Origin: Acidobacteriota bacterium
GTDB lineage: Bacteria > Acidobacteriota > Vicinamibacteria > Vicinamibacterales > UBA8438
Assembly: GCA_005778315.1 (NCBI GenBank)
Contig: SXOW01000003.1
Span: 1 to 17,187, forward strand
Length of the DNA: 17,187 nt
Direction: 5' to 3'
Shown here: one piece after another, positions 1 through 6,510 of the stretch
Layout: each line of letters begins with the position of its first letter
Numbering within the stretch: the stretch's first letter is position 1
Made by a program: the position numbers and the translations under genes
The notes under the pieces: generated by a model
The model's database searches: none
What the model was told of the DNA's origin: nothing
Seen by the model: only the letters and a program-made list of their open reading frames with translations

Positions 1-2006
1 ACCCGCTTGAGAGGGGCATCCAGCTGGTCGAACAACTCCTCTGCGATCCGCGCCGCGATTTCCGCGCCGAATCCGCACGTCAATTGGTCCTCGTGCGCGA
101 TGACGACGCGACTGGTGTCCGCGACAGCCTCGGCGATGGCAGACCAGTCATACGGCGCCAACGTGCGCAGGTCCAAGACCTTGACACTGATGCCCTGTTG
201 CGCCGCGCGCTCGGCCGCCAACAGTGTCTTGTGGACCAGCGCCCCCCACGTGACCACGACCACATCGGTGCCGTCTCGACAGACCCGGGCACGTCCGAAT
301 GGAATCTGGTGCTCCGATCCCGGGTACACCGACCTGCTGTGCAGCTGGCGATAGAGGTGCTTGTGCTCGAGGAAAAGTACCGGGTCGTCGCAGCGAATGG
401 CGGACCGTAGCAGACCGGCCGCATCCGCCGCGTTCGACGGATAGACGATACGGATCCCCGGGCAGTGGGCGAAGATACTCTCACCGGACTGGCTGTGATA
501 CAGCGAGCCTCCACGCAGATACCCGCCGATCGGAGCTCGGATGATCAGGGGACACGAGAACGTGTTGTTGGACCGATACCGCATCATCGTCAGTTCGTCG
601 CGGATCTGCATCATGGCGGGCCAGATATAGTCGAAGAACTGGATTTCCACGATAGGCTTCATGCCGCGCACGGCCATGCCGATGGCTCGCCCCACGATGT
701 TGGCCTCGGCGAGTGGCGAATTGAAGACACGTTCGCGTCCGAATGTCCGTTGCAGACCCAGCGTGGCTTTGAATACGCCGCCCTTGCCTCGCACCGAAGA
801 GAGTGCCTCTGCCCGGCTGCAGTCCGCGACGTCTTCGCCGAACGCAACGAGGGAGGCGTCTCGCGCCATTTCATCGTGAAGCGTGCGATTGATGGCGGCC
901 ACCATGGTGATGGGGTGACCCTCCGGCGTCCCCGCAACGTCGAAGGCATCCGAGGTGGGATCGACGTCTGGCGAGTACAGATACCGCAGCACTGTGGCTG
1001 GATCGGGCGGTGCCGCCGCCAGCGCATAGTCGGTCGCGGCACGAATTTCGTCGTCCACCTCGTTGCCGATCGCGGCCAGGGCGTCCTCGTCGGCGATCCC
1101 TTCCTCGGTCAACAGGGCCACGAACCTGCGGAGCGGGTCTCGAGCACGCTCGGCGGCACGCTCCTCCGCGCTCTTGTACATCGCCTCGTCGTCGGATAAC
1201 GAGTGCGAATAGAGGCGGACGACGCTGGCCCGGACCAGGACTGGTCCTCGGCCGCTTCGCGCGTACACGAGCGCGCGTCTCATGGCCGCATAGCTCTGGA
1301 GCGCATCGGTCCCATCGGTCTCGATGACTTCGAGTCCTGGGAACCCTTTCACCAGTTGTGCGATGTTCCCGCCGGGGGTCTGGATCTCGACCGGCACCGA
1401 GATCGCATACCCGTTGTCCTCGATGAGATAAATCACCGGCAAACGTCTGGTGCAGGCCGTGTTCAGCGATTCCCAGAATTCGCCTTCACTGGTTGCCCCG
1501 TCGCCCAGCGAGACGAAGACAACTTCGCCGTCGGAACCGCGGGCGCCCCGCAACTGTGAGACCTCGGCGCATCCGATCGCATGCAGGCACTGCGTGGCGA
1601 CCGCGCTGGACGGCGAGACGAGATTCAAGGTCGGGTCGGCCCAATGGGCTGGCATTTGCCGTCCGCCGGAACTCGGGTCTTCGGCGGCGCCCACGGCTCC
1701 GAGGAGCATGTCCCGCGCGGTGACCCCGATCGCCAGGCAGAACGCCCGGTCTCGATAGTACGGAAAAAACCAGTCGCGGCCCGGTTCCAGTTGCATGCCG
1801 GCCGCTACCTGGATGGCCTCGTGTCCGGCGGCACTGATCTGAAAGAAACTCTTGCTTTGGTTGTTGAGCTGGATTTCCTTGTCGTCGAGGCGACGCGACA
1901 GTAGCATCGTCCGATACAGACGGAGCAGCTCGCCGCGTGACAGGCTCTCGTGCTCGGCAGGGGGCGGCGCGGTGTTCGCGTCGCTGGAGACCATCGAGCG
2001 CTTCAT
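1..2006 (-). CDS. 2-oxo acid dehydrogenase E1, fused alpha-beta subunits (partial)
   Basis: Thiamine-diphosphate-dependent E1 that decarboxylates a 2-oxo acid and passes the acyl group to the lipoyl arm of E2. The reverse-strand frame is open from ATG 2006 to the left edge, giving 668 visible residues with the C-terminus missing. Residues about 20-340 are the E1 alpha-like half. They carry the ThDP/Mg motif GDGATSEGE starting at residue 168 and closing with EDN at 196-198, and the regulatory-loop-like YSHSLSDDEAMY near 266. Residues about 365-540 are the pyrimidine-binding E1 beta domain with GEDVAD and the conserved HSQS at 504-507. The transketolase C-terminal domain follows. In many bacteria alpha and beta are separate genes; here they form one chain. 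Substrate (pyruvate or branched-chain 2-oxo acids) cannot be decided from sequence alone. A GTG lies in frame 12 codons upstream of the annotated ATG, and neither has a strong Shine-Dalgarno. E2/E3 genes are not in view. Confidence 0.9.
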   Translation of the reverse strand, partial: MKRSMVSSDANTAPPPAEHESLSRGELLRLYRTMLLSRRLDDKEIQLNNQSKSFFQISAAGHEAIQVAAGMQLEPGRDWFFPYYRDRAFCLAIGVTARDMLLGAVGAAEDPSSGGRQMPAHWADPTLNLVSPSSAVATQCLHAIGCAEVSQLRGARGSDGEVVFVSLGDGATSEGEFWESLNTACTRRLPVIYLIEDNGYAISVPVEIQTPGGNIAQLVKGFPGLEVIETDGTDALQSYAAMRRALVYARSGRGPVLVRASVVRLYSHSLSDDEAMYKSAEERAAERARDPLRRFVALLTEEGIADEDALAAIGNEVDDEIRAATDYALAAAPPDPATVLRYLYSPDVDPTSDAFDVAGTPEGHPITMVAAINRTLHDEMARDASLVAFGEDVADCSRAEALSSVRGKGGVFKATLGLQRTFGRERVFNSPLAEANIVGRAIGMAVRGMKPIVEIQFFDYIWPAMMQIRDELTMMRYRSNNTFSCPLIIRAPIGGYLRGGSLYHSQSGESIFAHCPGIRIVYPSNAADAAGLLRSAIRCDDPVLFLEHKHLYRQLHSRSVYPGSEHQIPFGRARVCRDGTDVVVVTWGALVHKTLLAAERAAQQGISVKVLDLRTLAPYDWSAIAEAVADTSRVVIAHEDQLTCGFGAEIAARIAEELFDQLDAPLKR

Positions 2007-2069
2007 GATGGTGGATGCAAGGCGTCGGGAGGTGTTCCACACGGGACAGTCCAGACCCGGCGCGCGCAA

Positions 2070-2078
2070 AGTATATCA
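2070..2078 (-). promoter_or_regulatory. extended -10 promoter candidate for the E1 gene
   Basis: On the reverse strand the sequence reads TGATATACT, an extended -10 element (TGn followed by TATACT, 5 of 6 matches to TATAAT). No good -35 hexamer lies 16-18 bases upstream, as is typical of extended -10 promoters. It would give a leader of roughly 57 bases before the ATG at 2006. Inferred from sequence only. Confidence 0.45.
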
Positions 2079-2105
2079 CCCTGCCAGCGTGGGACGCATT
2101 GATCC

Positions 2106-2134
2106 TTGATGTCTCGTAACTCGTTGTTTCTAAT
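2106..2134 (+). promoter_or_regulatory. sigma-70-like promoter candidate for the cupin gene
   Basis: TTGATG at 2106-2111 and TCTAAT at 2129-2134 are separated by exactly 17 bases. TCTAAT matches TATAAT at 5 of 6 positions. The predicted start site would lie only about 6 bases before the ATG at 2147, so the mRNA would have a very short leader. This fits the absence of a Shine-Dalgarno sequence. A statistical chance match cannot be excluded. Confidence 0.4.
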
Positions 2135-2146
2135 GGGTATTCTGAT

Positions 2147-2506
2147 ATGCCTGACCTCTATCCACCTGGTGGCTCCGTGATCGGATGGAGCGAGCTCGAA
2201 CTGGACAAAGTGACCGAGCTGATCTCCCGGAAGTTGGTGTTCGGGGATCGTCAGATGCTCGCGCAGGTCTACCTGAAGCGGGGCGCGCTGGTGCCGCTGC
2301 ACCGGCACGATAGCGAACAAATGACGTACGTCCTCGACGGACGGCTGAAAGTGCGGGTGGACGGCGAGGATGTGATCGTCCGCGATGGTGAGGTCATCCG
2401 AATCCCGAGCGGGGTCCCGCATCAGGCCGAGGCGCTGGCTGATACCTTCGAGCTCGACTGTTTCAGTCCCGTTCGCGACGAGTGGATTGATCCTGGCCCG
2501 AGATAA
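2147..2506 (+). CDS. single-domain cupin protein
   Basis: A 119-residue protein made of one cupin beta-barrel. Cupin motif 1 is visible as GALVPLHRHDSEQMTYVLDG (residues 46-65), with putative metal ligands H52, H54 and E57. Motif 2 is GEVIRIPSGVPH (81-92), with H92 as the fourth ligand. All four ligands are present, so a metal-binding fold is likely. No signal peptide or membrane segment is seen, so it is probably cytoplasmic. Small cupins range from dioxygenases and isomerases to ligand-binding regulators, and nothing here fixes the substrate. The gene stands alone: divergent from the E1 gene (140-base spacer with back-to-back promoter candidates) and convergent with the rhomboid gene 48 bases downstream. 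No clear terminator hairpin was seen in that 48-base gap. Confidence 0.85.
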   Translation: MPDLYPPGGSVIGWSELELDKVTELISRKLVFGDRQMLAQVYLKRGALVPLHRHDSEQMTYVLDGRLKVRVDGEDVIVRDGEVIRIPSGVPHQAEALADTFELDCFSPVRDEWIDPGPR

Positions 2507-2554
2507 TGCCGCTCGCGGTGCGGGGCGCGCGTACGGGTTGAGCTGAGGCCCGGT

Positions 2555-3328
2555 CTAGTGTATCCGCCCGTTCCAGTCGTCGGCGCCGCCCTGATGGACG
2601 TTGAATTTCTTCCTCAGTCGGCCCATCTTCCACCGCAGGTATCGATACTTGATCTCCGCCATCACGCCGAACCGGCCCAGCTGGCCAAGGCTGGCGCCTC
2701 TCCCGCCACGTTGCAGATAGAGATAACCCACGACAAGACCGCCGAGGTGAGCCATGTGCGCGATACCCCCGGCCGTGTCGCTGAGAGATGAAAAGAAGAC
2801 GAAGCCGCCGATGATCAGCACGAAGTACTTGGCGGGAATCGGGATCGGGAATGGAAACATGAAGAGCGGTCGGGTTGGGTAGTAGATGGCGAAGGCCATC
2901 AAGAGCCCATACACCGCCCCGGACGCGCCGATGGTCGGGGTCACATACATCTCTTCGCCGAATACGGATGGTATGAGGGACGCCACCAGCATGCTCACCC
3001 CGGCCCCGGTGCCCGTCACGAAGTAGTAACGCAGAAAGAACTGTGAACCCCACAGACGCTCCAGCTCCGTACCGAACATCCACAGCGCCAGCATGTTGAA
3101 GAGGATGTGCGTGAAGCCGCCGTGCAGGAACAGATAGGTGAACGGTTGCCAGAGCCACATTCGGCCGAACACCGCCGCCGGGGTCAGGCCAAAGAACGTG
3201 ATCAGAGCTGGGACGATCTGCAGGGCCACAAAGGCCCCGACGTTCACCCAGATCAGCGCCTTGACGATCGGTGTGATCGTGCCGGGACCGATGGAGGAGA
3301 ACGTGGGTGAGGGGGCGTATCTGCTCAT
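2555..3328 (-). CDS. rhomboid-family intramembrane serine protease
   Basis: A 257-residue polytopic membrane protein that would cleave transmembrane substrates within the bilayer. Rhomboid signatures are complete: HGGFTHILFNM (H69, H74, and N78 as the oxyanion-side Asn), the catalytic serine in GASGAVYG (S136), and the catalytic histidine in AHMAHLGGLVVGY (H194). About six membrane segments span residues 20-205, followed by a basic cytosolic tail of about 50 residues rich in Arg and Lys. The start at 3328 is chosen because the family homology begins about 20 residues later and the frame further upstream runs through murJ. It lies 56 bases downstream of murJ on the same strand, so the two may be co-transcribed. 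The natural substrate is unknown. Confidence 0.92.
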   Translation of the reverse strand: MSRYAPSPTFSSIGPGTITPIVKALIWVNVGAFVALQIVPALITFFGLTPAAVFGRMWLWQPFTYLFLHGGFTHILFNMLALWMFGTELERLWGSQFFLRYYFVTGTGAGVSMLVASLIPSVFGEEMYVTPTIGASGAVYGLLMAFAIYYPTRPLFMFPFPIPIPAKYFVLIIGGFVFFSSLSDTAGGIAHMAHLGGLVVGYLYLQRGGRGASLGQLGRFGVMAEIKYRYLRWKMGRLRKKFNVHQGGADDWNGRIH

Positions 3329-3384
3329 CGTGTCTCGCCGCTGAGGGGGAGGTGCCATCGTACCATGCCGGCACCGACTGGGCA

Positions 3385-5025
3385 CTAGCGCTGTCGGCGT
3401 CTGGTGATCTGGAGCAACGCCGTCTTGAATTCGGCGAGTCGCAGCACGGCCGCCATGGCCGCCAGTACACCGATGCCCAGGGTGATCTCGGCGCCAAGGG
3501 TCACGGCGATCGTTACGAATCCGGGATCGGGCCAGCGGCTCGTGGCCCAGATGTGCGCGGCTCGAATCACGAAACCCATGACCCCGCTGGCGACCCCGAT
3601 CTTGGCCAGACAGGTGCCAAGCGCCGCCCCGTCGAGTCCGCCGAGTCGTGGCCGGAGCAGCACGAGGAGCATCGTCGCGTTGGCGAGCGCCGCGATGGCG
3701 GTGCCGAGCGCCAGTCCCTGATATCCGAGCGCCGGGACCAGCGCGAGATTGAGCACGACGTTGAGCGCCATTGATCCGATGCTGACGTAGGCCGGTGTGA
3801 GACTGGTGCCCAACGCGTAGAAGGTCGGCACGGTCAGACGCACCACCGAGTACCCGATGATTCCAGGGGCATAGCACGCGAGTGCCAGCGCGGTGCCGCG
3901 CGTGTCGAGTGACGTGAACTGGCCCCGCTCGAAGATCAACTGGACGATAGGCTCGGCCAGCACGATCAGACCGACCGTGGCCGGGACCATGAGCACGAGC
4001 ATCAACCGCAAGCCCTGCGAGACGGTGCTGCGCATTCCGGCGAATTCGTCGCGAGCCGCCTGACGCGAGAGAACCGGGAGCGCCGCCGTCGCGATCGAGA
4101 CCCCCAGCACGCCGATCGGGAGATACATCAGTCGAAACGAGAGGGCGAGCCAGGTGACGGCGCCGGTGCCCTCACCCGCAGCAAGGTATGTGTTCACCAG
4201 CAAGTTGACCTGTGCTGCGGCGCCAGCCACGGTGCCGGGCCCCATCAGTCGCAGAATCGTGCGAAGGCCGGGGTCCTGTGGGTCGAGGGCTGGTCGATAG
4301 CTGAAACCTTCGCGGCGCAAGGCCGCGTACTGCAGTGCGATTTGACCGAGCCCGCCTACGAGCACACCCACCGCGATGGCCATGATCGGCGCGAGACCGA
4401 GCCCCGGCATCAACGGAACGAGCAGGAACGCGCAGATGATCACGCTGACGTTGAACATCGCGGGGGACAGCGCCGGCATGAAGAACCTGTTCAACGAGTT
4501 CAGCATCCCCATGCAGGCGGCGGCCACCGCCACCAGGGTCAGAAACGGCAGCATGACGCGGGCGAGCGAGATCGTCAGTTCCAGCTTGCCCGGGACCGCT
4601 CCGAAGTCTTCGGCGAGCAGCCGGGTCAGTGGTTCAGCCAGCAGGATCCCTGCCAGGGCCACTACTCCGGTGATCACGATGAGGGCGCTGATCAGTTGCC
4701 GCCCAAGCGCCCAGGCCGGTTCGCGACCTTCCTGGGTCAACCGACGGGTAAACGTGGGTACGAAGGCCGCGCTCATCGTGCCCTCGGCAAACAGATCGCG
4801 GAGGAGATTCGGGAGACGAAATGCGACGTAAAACGCGTCCATGGCGTTTCCGGCGCCGAACATGAACGCGAGCACCGAATCGCGCGCCAGTCCCAACAGC
4901 CGGCTGCTCATGGTTGCCAGGCCCACGATGCTGGCAGACCGTGCCAGCCCGCCCCGAGGGGCTCCGGTCGGTGGTGAGGAAGACACGGGGGCCGCCGCGG
5001 GTGCGGCCGGCTCGGAGGGTTTCAT
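3385..5025 (-). CDS. murJ: lipid II flippase MurJ
   Basis: A 546-residue inner-membrane protein of the MOP/MviN family that moves lipid-linked peptidoglycan precursor (lipid II) across the cytoplasmic membrane. After a Pro/Ala-rich, probably disordered N-terminal 30 residues comes the characteristic first block SSRLLGLARDSVLAFMFGAG, then NAMDAFYVAFRLPNLLRDLF and EGTMSAAFVPTFTRR. The remaining chain alternates hydrophobic helices, consistent with about 14 membrane segments. Length is slightly above the usual 500-530 because of the N-terminal extension. No clear Shine-Dalgarno precedes the ATG, so a start slightly downstream is possible. It acts on the product made after MraY in the dcw cluster further right. 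It is divergent from the ECF sigma gene, with a 117-base shared spacer, and followed by the rhomboid gene. Confidence 0.95.
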   Translation of the reverse strand: MKPSEPAAPAAAPVSSSPPTGAPRGGLARSASIVGLATMSSRLLGLARDSVLAFMFGAGNAMDAFYVAFRLPNLLRDLFAEGTMSAAFVPTFTRRLTQEGREPAWALGRQLISALIVITGVVALAGILLAEPLTRLLAEDFGAVPGKLELTISLARVMLPFLTLVAVAAACMGMLNSLNRFFMPALSPAMFNVSVIICAFLLVPLMPGLGLAPIMAIAVGVLVGGLGQIALQYAALRREGFSYRPALDPQDPGLRTILRLMGPGTVAGAAAQVNLLVNTYLAAGEGTGAVTWLALSFRLMYLPIGVLGVSIATAALPVLSRQAARDEFAGMRSTVSQGLRLMLVLMVPATVGLIVLAEPIVQLIFERGQFTSLDTRGTALALACYAPGIIGYSVVRLTVPTFYALGTSLTPAYVSIGSMALNVVLNLALVPALGYQGLALGTAIAALANATMLLVLLRPRLGGLDGAALGTCLAKIGVASGVMGFVIRAAHIWATSRWPDPGFVTIAVTLGAEITLGIGVLAAMAAVLRLAEFKTALLQITRRRQR

Positions 5026-5142
5026 CGGCGCGCAAGCAGCGTACCATAGCCGACGCCAGCGAAGTCTGCTGGGGGCTCGCGCACACGAGTTTCACGTTTT
5101 GTCGCTGACGGGGTTGTACACGCGAGCCTGGGGGTAGACGAT

Positions 5143-5697
5143 GTGCTCACGGCGCGGCTCCTCGACCTCGACATGACGACCACCCGTCGCGCCGCGTCTC
5201 AGACTGACTTCGGTCAGCTGGTAGACATTCATCAGGCGGAGATCCTGAGGTATCTACGTCGTCTGACGGGCGACAGGACGACCGCCGACGACCTGTTTCA
5301 AGAGACGTTCCTGCGTGCCTTTCGCGCGTTTGCTCGGCTGGGTGCACAGCCAAATCACCGAGCGTGGCTGTATCGCATTGCCACCAACCAGTTCTTGAAC
5401 CACCGTCGGAGCCGGGGTCGGAGCGTCGAGGTTGCGCTTGTCGCCGATACGGCCAGCCGCGGTGTGTCCCCGGTCGCCGCCCATGAGCGCGAGGTCGTGT
5501 CGCTCAGATTGCGACAGGCGATCGCCCGGTTGCCAAAACGGCAACGCGTCGCTTTCGTCCAGCGGCAACTGCATGGGTTCAGCTACCGAGATGTGAGCGC
5601 CGTGCTCGCCTGCTCTGAGACCGCGGCACGTGCCAACGTGTATCAGGCCATGCGCCGGCTACGGCGGGAGATGGCGGGATGGGGGAGGACGACATGA
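5143..5697 (+). CDS. ECF-type RNA polymerase sigma factor
   Basis: A 184-residue sigma-70 family protein with only regions 2 and 4, the ECF layout. Region 2 covers about 25-90 and includes ADDLFQETFLRAFRAF and AWLYRIATNQFLNHRR (core binding and -10 recognition). Region 4 covers about 118-175 with LRLRQAIARLPKRQRVAFV and the helix-turn-helix FSYRDVSAVLACSETAARANV. The acidic linker of region 3 is absent, as expected. GTG 5143 is preceded by GGGGG with about 9 bases spacing; an in-frame ATG at 5173 is an alternative that would remove 10 poorly conserved residues. Its stop codon overlaps the start of the anti-sigma/Ogt fusion (ATGA), so the two are almost certainly co-translated partners. No autoregulatory ECF-type promoter was evident upstream. 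Confidence 0.93.
   Translation: MLTARLLDLDMTTTRRAASQTDFGQLVDIHQAEILRYLRRLTGDRTTADDLFQETFLRAFRAFARLGAQPNHRAWLYRIATNQFLNHRRSRGRSVEVALVADTASRGVSPVAAHEREVVSLRLRQAIARLPKRQRVAFVQRQLHGFSYRDVSAVLACSETAARANVYQAMRRLRREMAGWGRTT
5683..5690 (+). promoter_or_regulatory. strong ribosome binding site deciding the start of the fusion gene
   Basis: A run of G and A (GGGGGAGG) lies inside the sigma gene about 5 bases before ATG 5694. This supports initiation at 5694 (ATGA overlap with the sigma stop) and not at the in-frame ATG 5679, which precedes this site. Confidence 0.7.
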
Positions 5698-6458
5698 CCT
5701 GCGACGAGTTCGTCACGCGATTGGATGACCTGGTGGCCGGGGACGACGCGGGTCGCGTCAAGTTCGAGCTAGGCCGACACGCTGACCGATGTCCCGCCTG
5801 TCGAGATGCCTGGCAGCACGCCGCATGGCTGGAACGTGGGCTGCTGAGTGCCGCCGCGTCAGACGAGCCGGCGCTTGCCGACATACGGGACGCCAGGAAC
5901 CGGTTGCGCGGCACCTTGGACCGGGCGGGCTACCCACCCATCCGCTTTGGCGCGATGTCGACCCCAATCGGCATCGTCTTCATCGGCCTGACCGACCGCG
6001 GGGTGTGCGATCTGACCTTCGGGCAACGATCGGAGCGAGCGTATCGGGCCGCGCTTCTTCGCCGGGCCCCAGAAGTGTGGCGGGATGACGCCGCGCTGTC
6101 TCCGGTGGTAGAGCAGCTCCGCGCGTACTTTGCCGGGGCGCTGACCCAGTTTACGGTTCCCGTCGACCTGCGTCAGGTCACGCCATTCACCGCACGGGTA
6201 CTGGACGAGACGCGGAAAATCCGTTTCGGGCGACTCAGTAGCTACGGCGCCGTTGCTGCGGGTCTCGGCACACCTGGGGCGAGTCGAGCCGTCGGCGGCG
6301 CGCTCGGGCGTAATCCGGTGCCGATCATCGTCCCGTGCCATCGAGTCCTGGCCCAGGGCGGTCGGATCGGTGGTTTTACCGGGGGCGTGGCCACCAAACG
6401 GATCCTGCTGGGCGTCGAGGGCCATCAATTCGCCGAGTTCCCGCCGCGGCTGTTTTGA
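5694..6458 (+). CDS. zinc-binding anti-sigma-like domain fused to O6-alkylguanine-DNA alkyltransferase
   Basis: A 254-residue soluble protein with two parts. Residues 1-50 resemble a ZAS/zf-HC2 anti-sigma domain: C3, then H29-x3-C33-x2-C36 in the segment GRHADRCPACRDAW. A linker (about 51-82) leads to a complete Ogt/MGMT unit. The N-terminal MGMT subdomain is about 83-157. The DNA-binding active-site subdomain is about 162-243, with SSYGAVA (Y184), the recognition helix ASRAVGGALGRNP (R198 as the probable base-flipping arginine, N207), the acceptor cysteine in VPCHRV (C215, codon 6336-6338), and LLGVEG (E242). All hallmark residues for suicide alkyl transfer are present, so the enzyme is probably active. 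No transmembrane helix is present, unlike many anti-sigma factors. It is translationally coupled to the ECF sigma gene, which implies that it binds that sigma. Inferred role: a repair protein whose alkylation state controls sigma release. The two domains and the coupling are seen; the switch is inference. Confidence 0.88.
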   Translation: MTCDEFVTRLDDLVAGDDAGRVKFELGRHADRCPACRDAWQHAAWLERGLLSAAASDEPALADIRDARNRLRGTLDRAGYPPIRFGAMSTPIGIVFIGLTDRGVCDLTFGQRSERAYRAALLRRAPEVWRDDAALSPVVEQLRAYFAGALTQFTVPVDLRQVTPFTARVLDETRKIRFGRLSSYGAVAAGLGTPGASRAVGGALGRNPVPIIVPCHRVLAQGGRIGGFTGGVATKRILLGVEGHQFAEFPPRLF

Positions 6459-6463
6459 TGAGT

Positions 6464-6488
6464 CTGGTGGGCCGTTGCGGTCCCCCAG
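6464..6488. terminator. possible stem-loop between convergent genes
   Basis: CTGG-T-GGG at 6464-6471 can pair with CCC-CCAG at 6482-6488, giving a 7-base-pair stem with one bulged T and a loop of about 10 bases. It sits between the stop codons of the Ogt fusion (rightward) and the STN-like gene (leftward), where a shared terminator would be expected. There is no T tract on either side, so intrinsic termination is uncertain. Confidence 0.3.
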
Positions 6489-6510
6489 CCGCCAATCGGG
6501 CTCGCGCGCA

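Noticed and set aside
465..1199. 244-codon rightward open frame opposite the E1 gene
   Set aside because: The opposite strand encodes a continuous, motif-rich E1 protein. The rightward translation shows no recognisable domain and reflects high GC.
2507..2554. Terminator between the convergent cupin and rhomboid genes
   Set aside because: Only a 4-base-pair stem (CCGC/GCGG) without a T tract is visible, too weak to call.
3329..3877. Upstream in-frame extension of the rhomboid gene to 3877
   Set aside because: The extra 183 residues are out-of-frame murJ sequence; rhomboid homology starts after the ATG at 3328.
5041..5140. ECF-type autoregulatory promoter (TGAAAC-like element near 5088-5093 on the reverse strand)
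   Set aside because: No matching -10 element occurs at the right distance on either strand.
5679..5693. Upstream in-frame ATG 5679 for the anti-sigma/Ogt fusion
   Set aside because: The strong GA-rich ribosome site lies after this codon and fits ATG 5694, which makes the usual 4-base overlap with the sigma stop.
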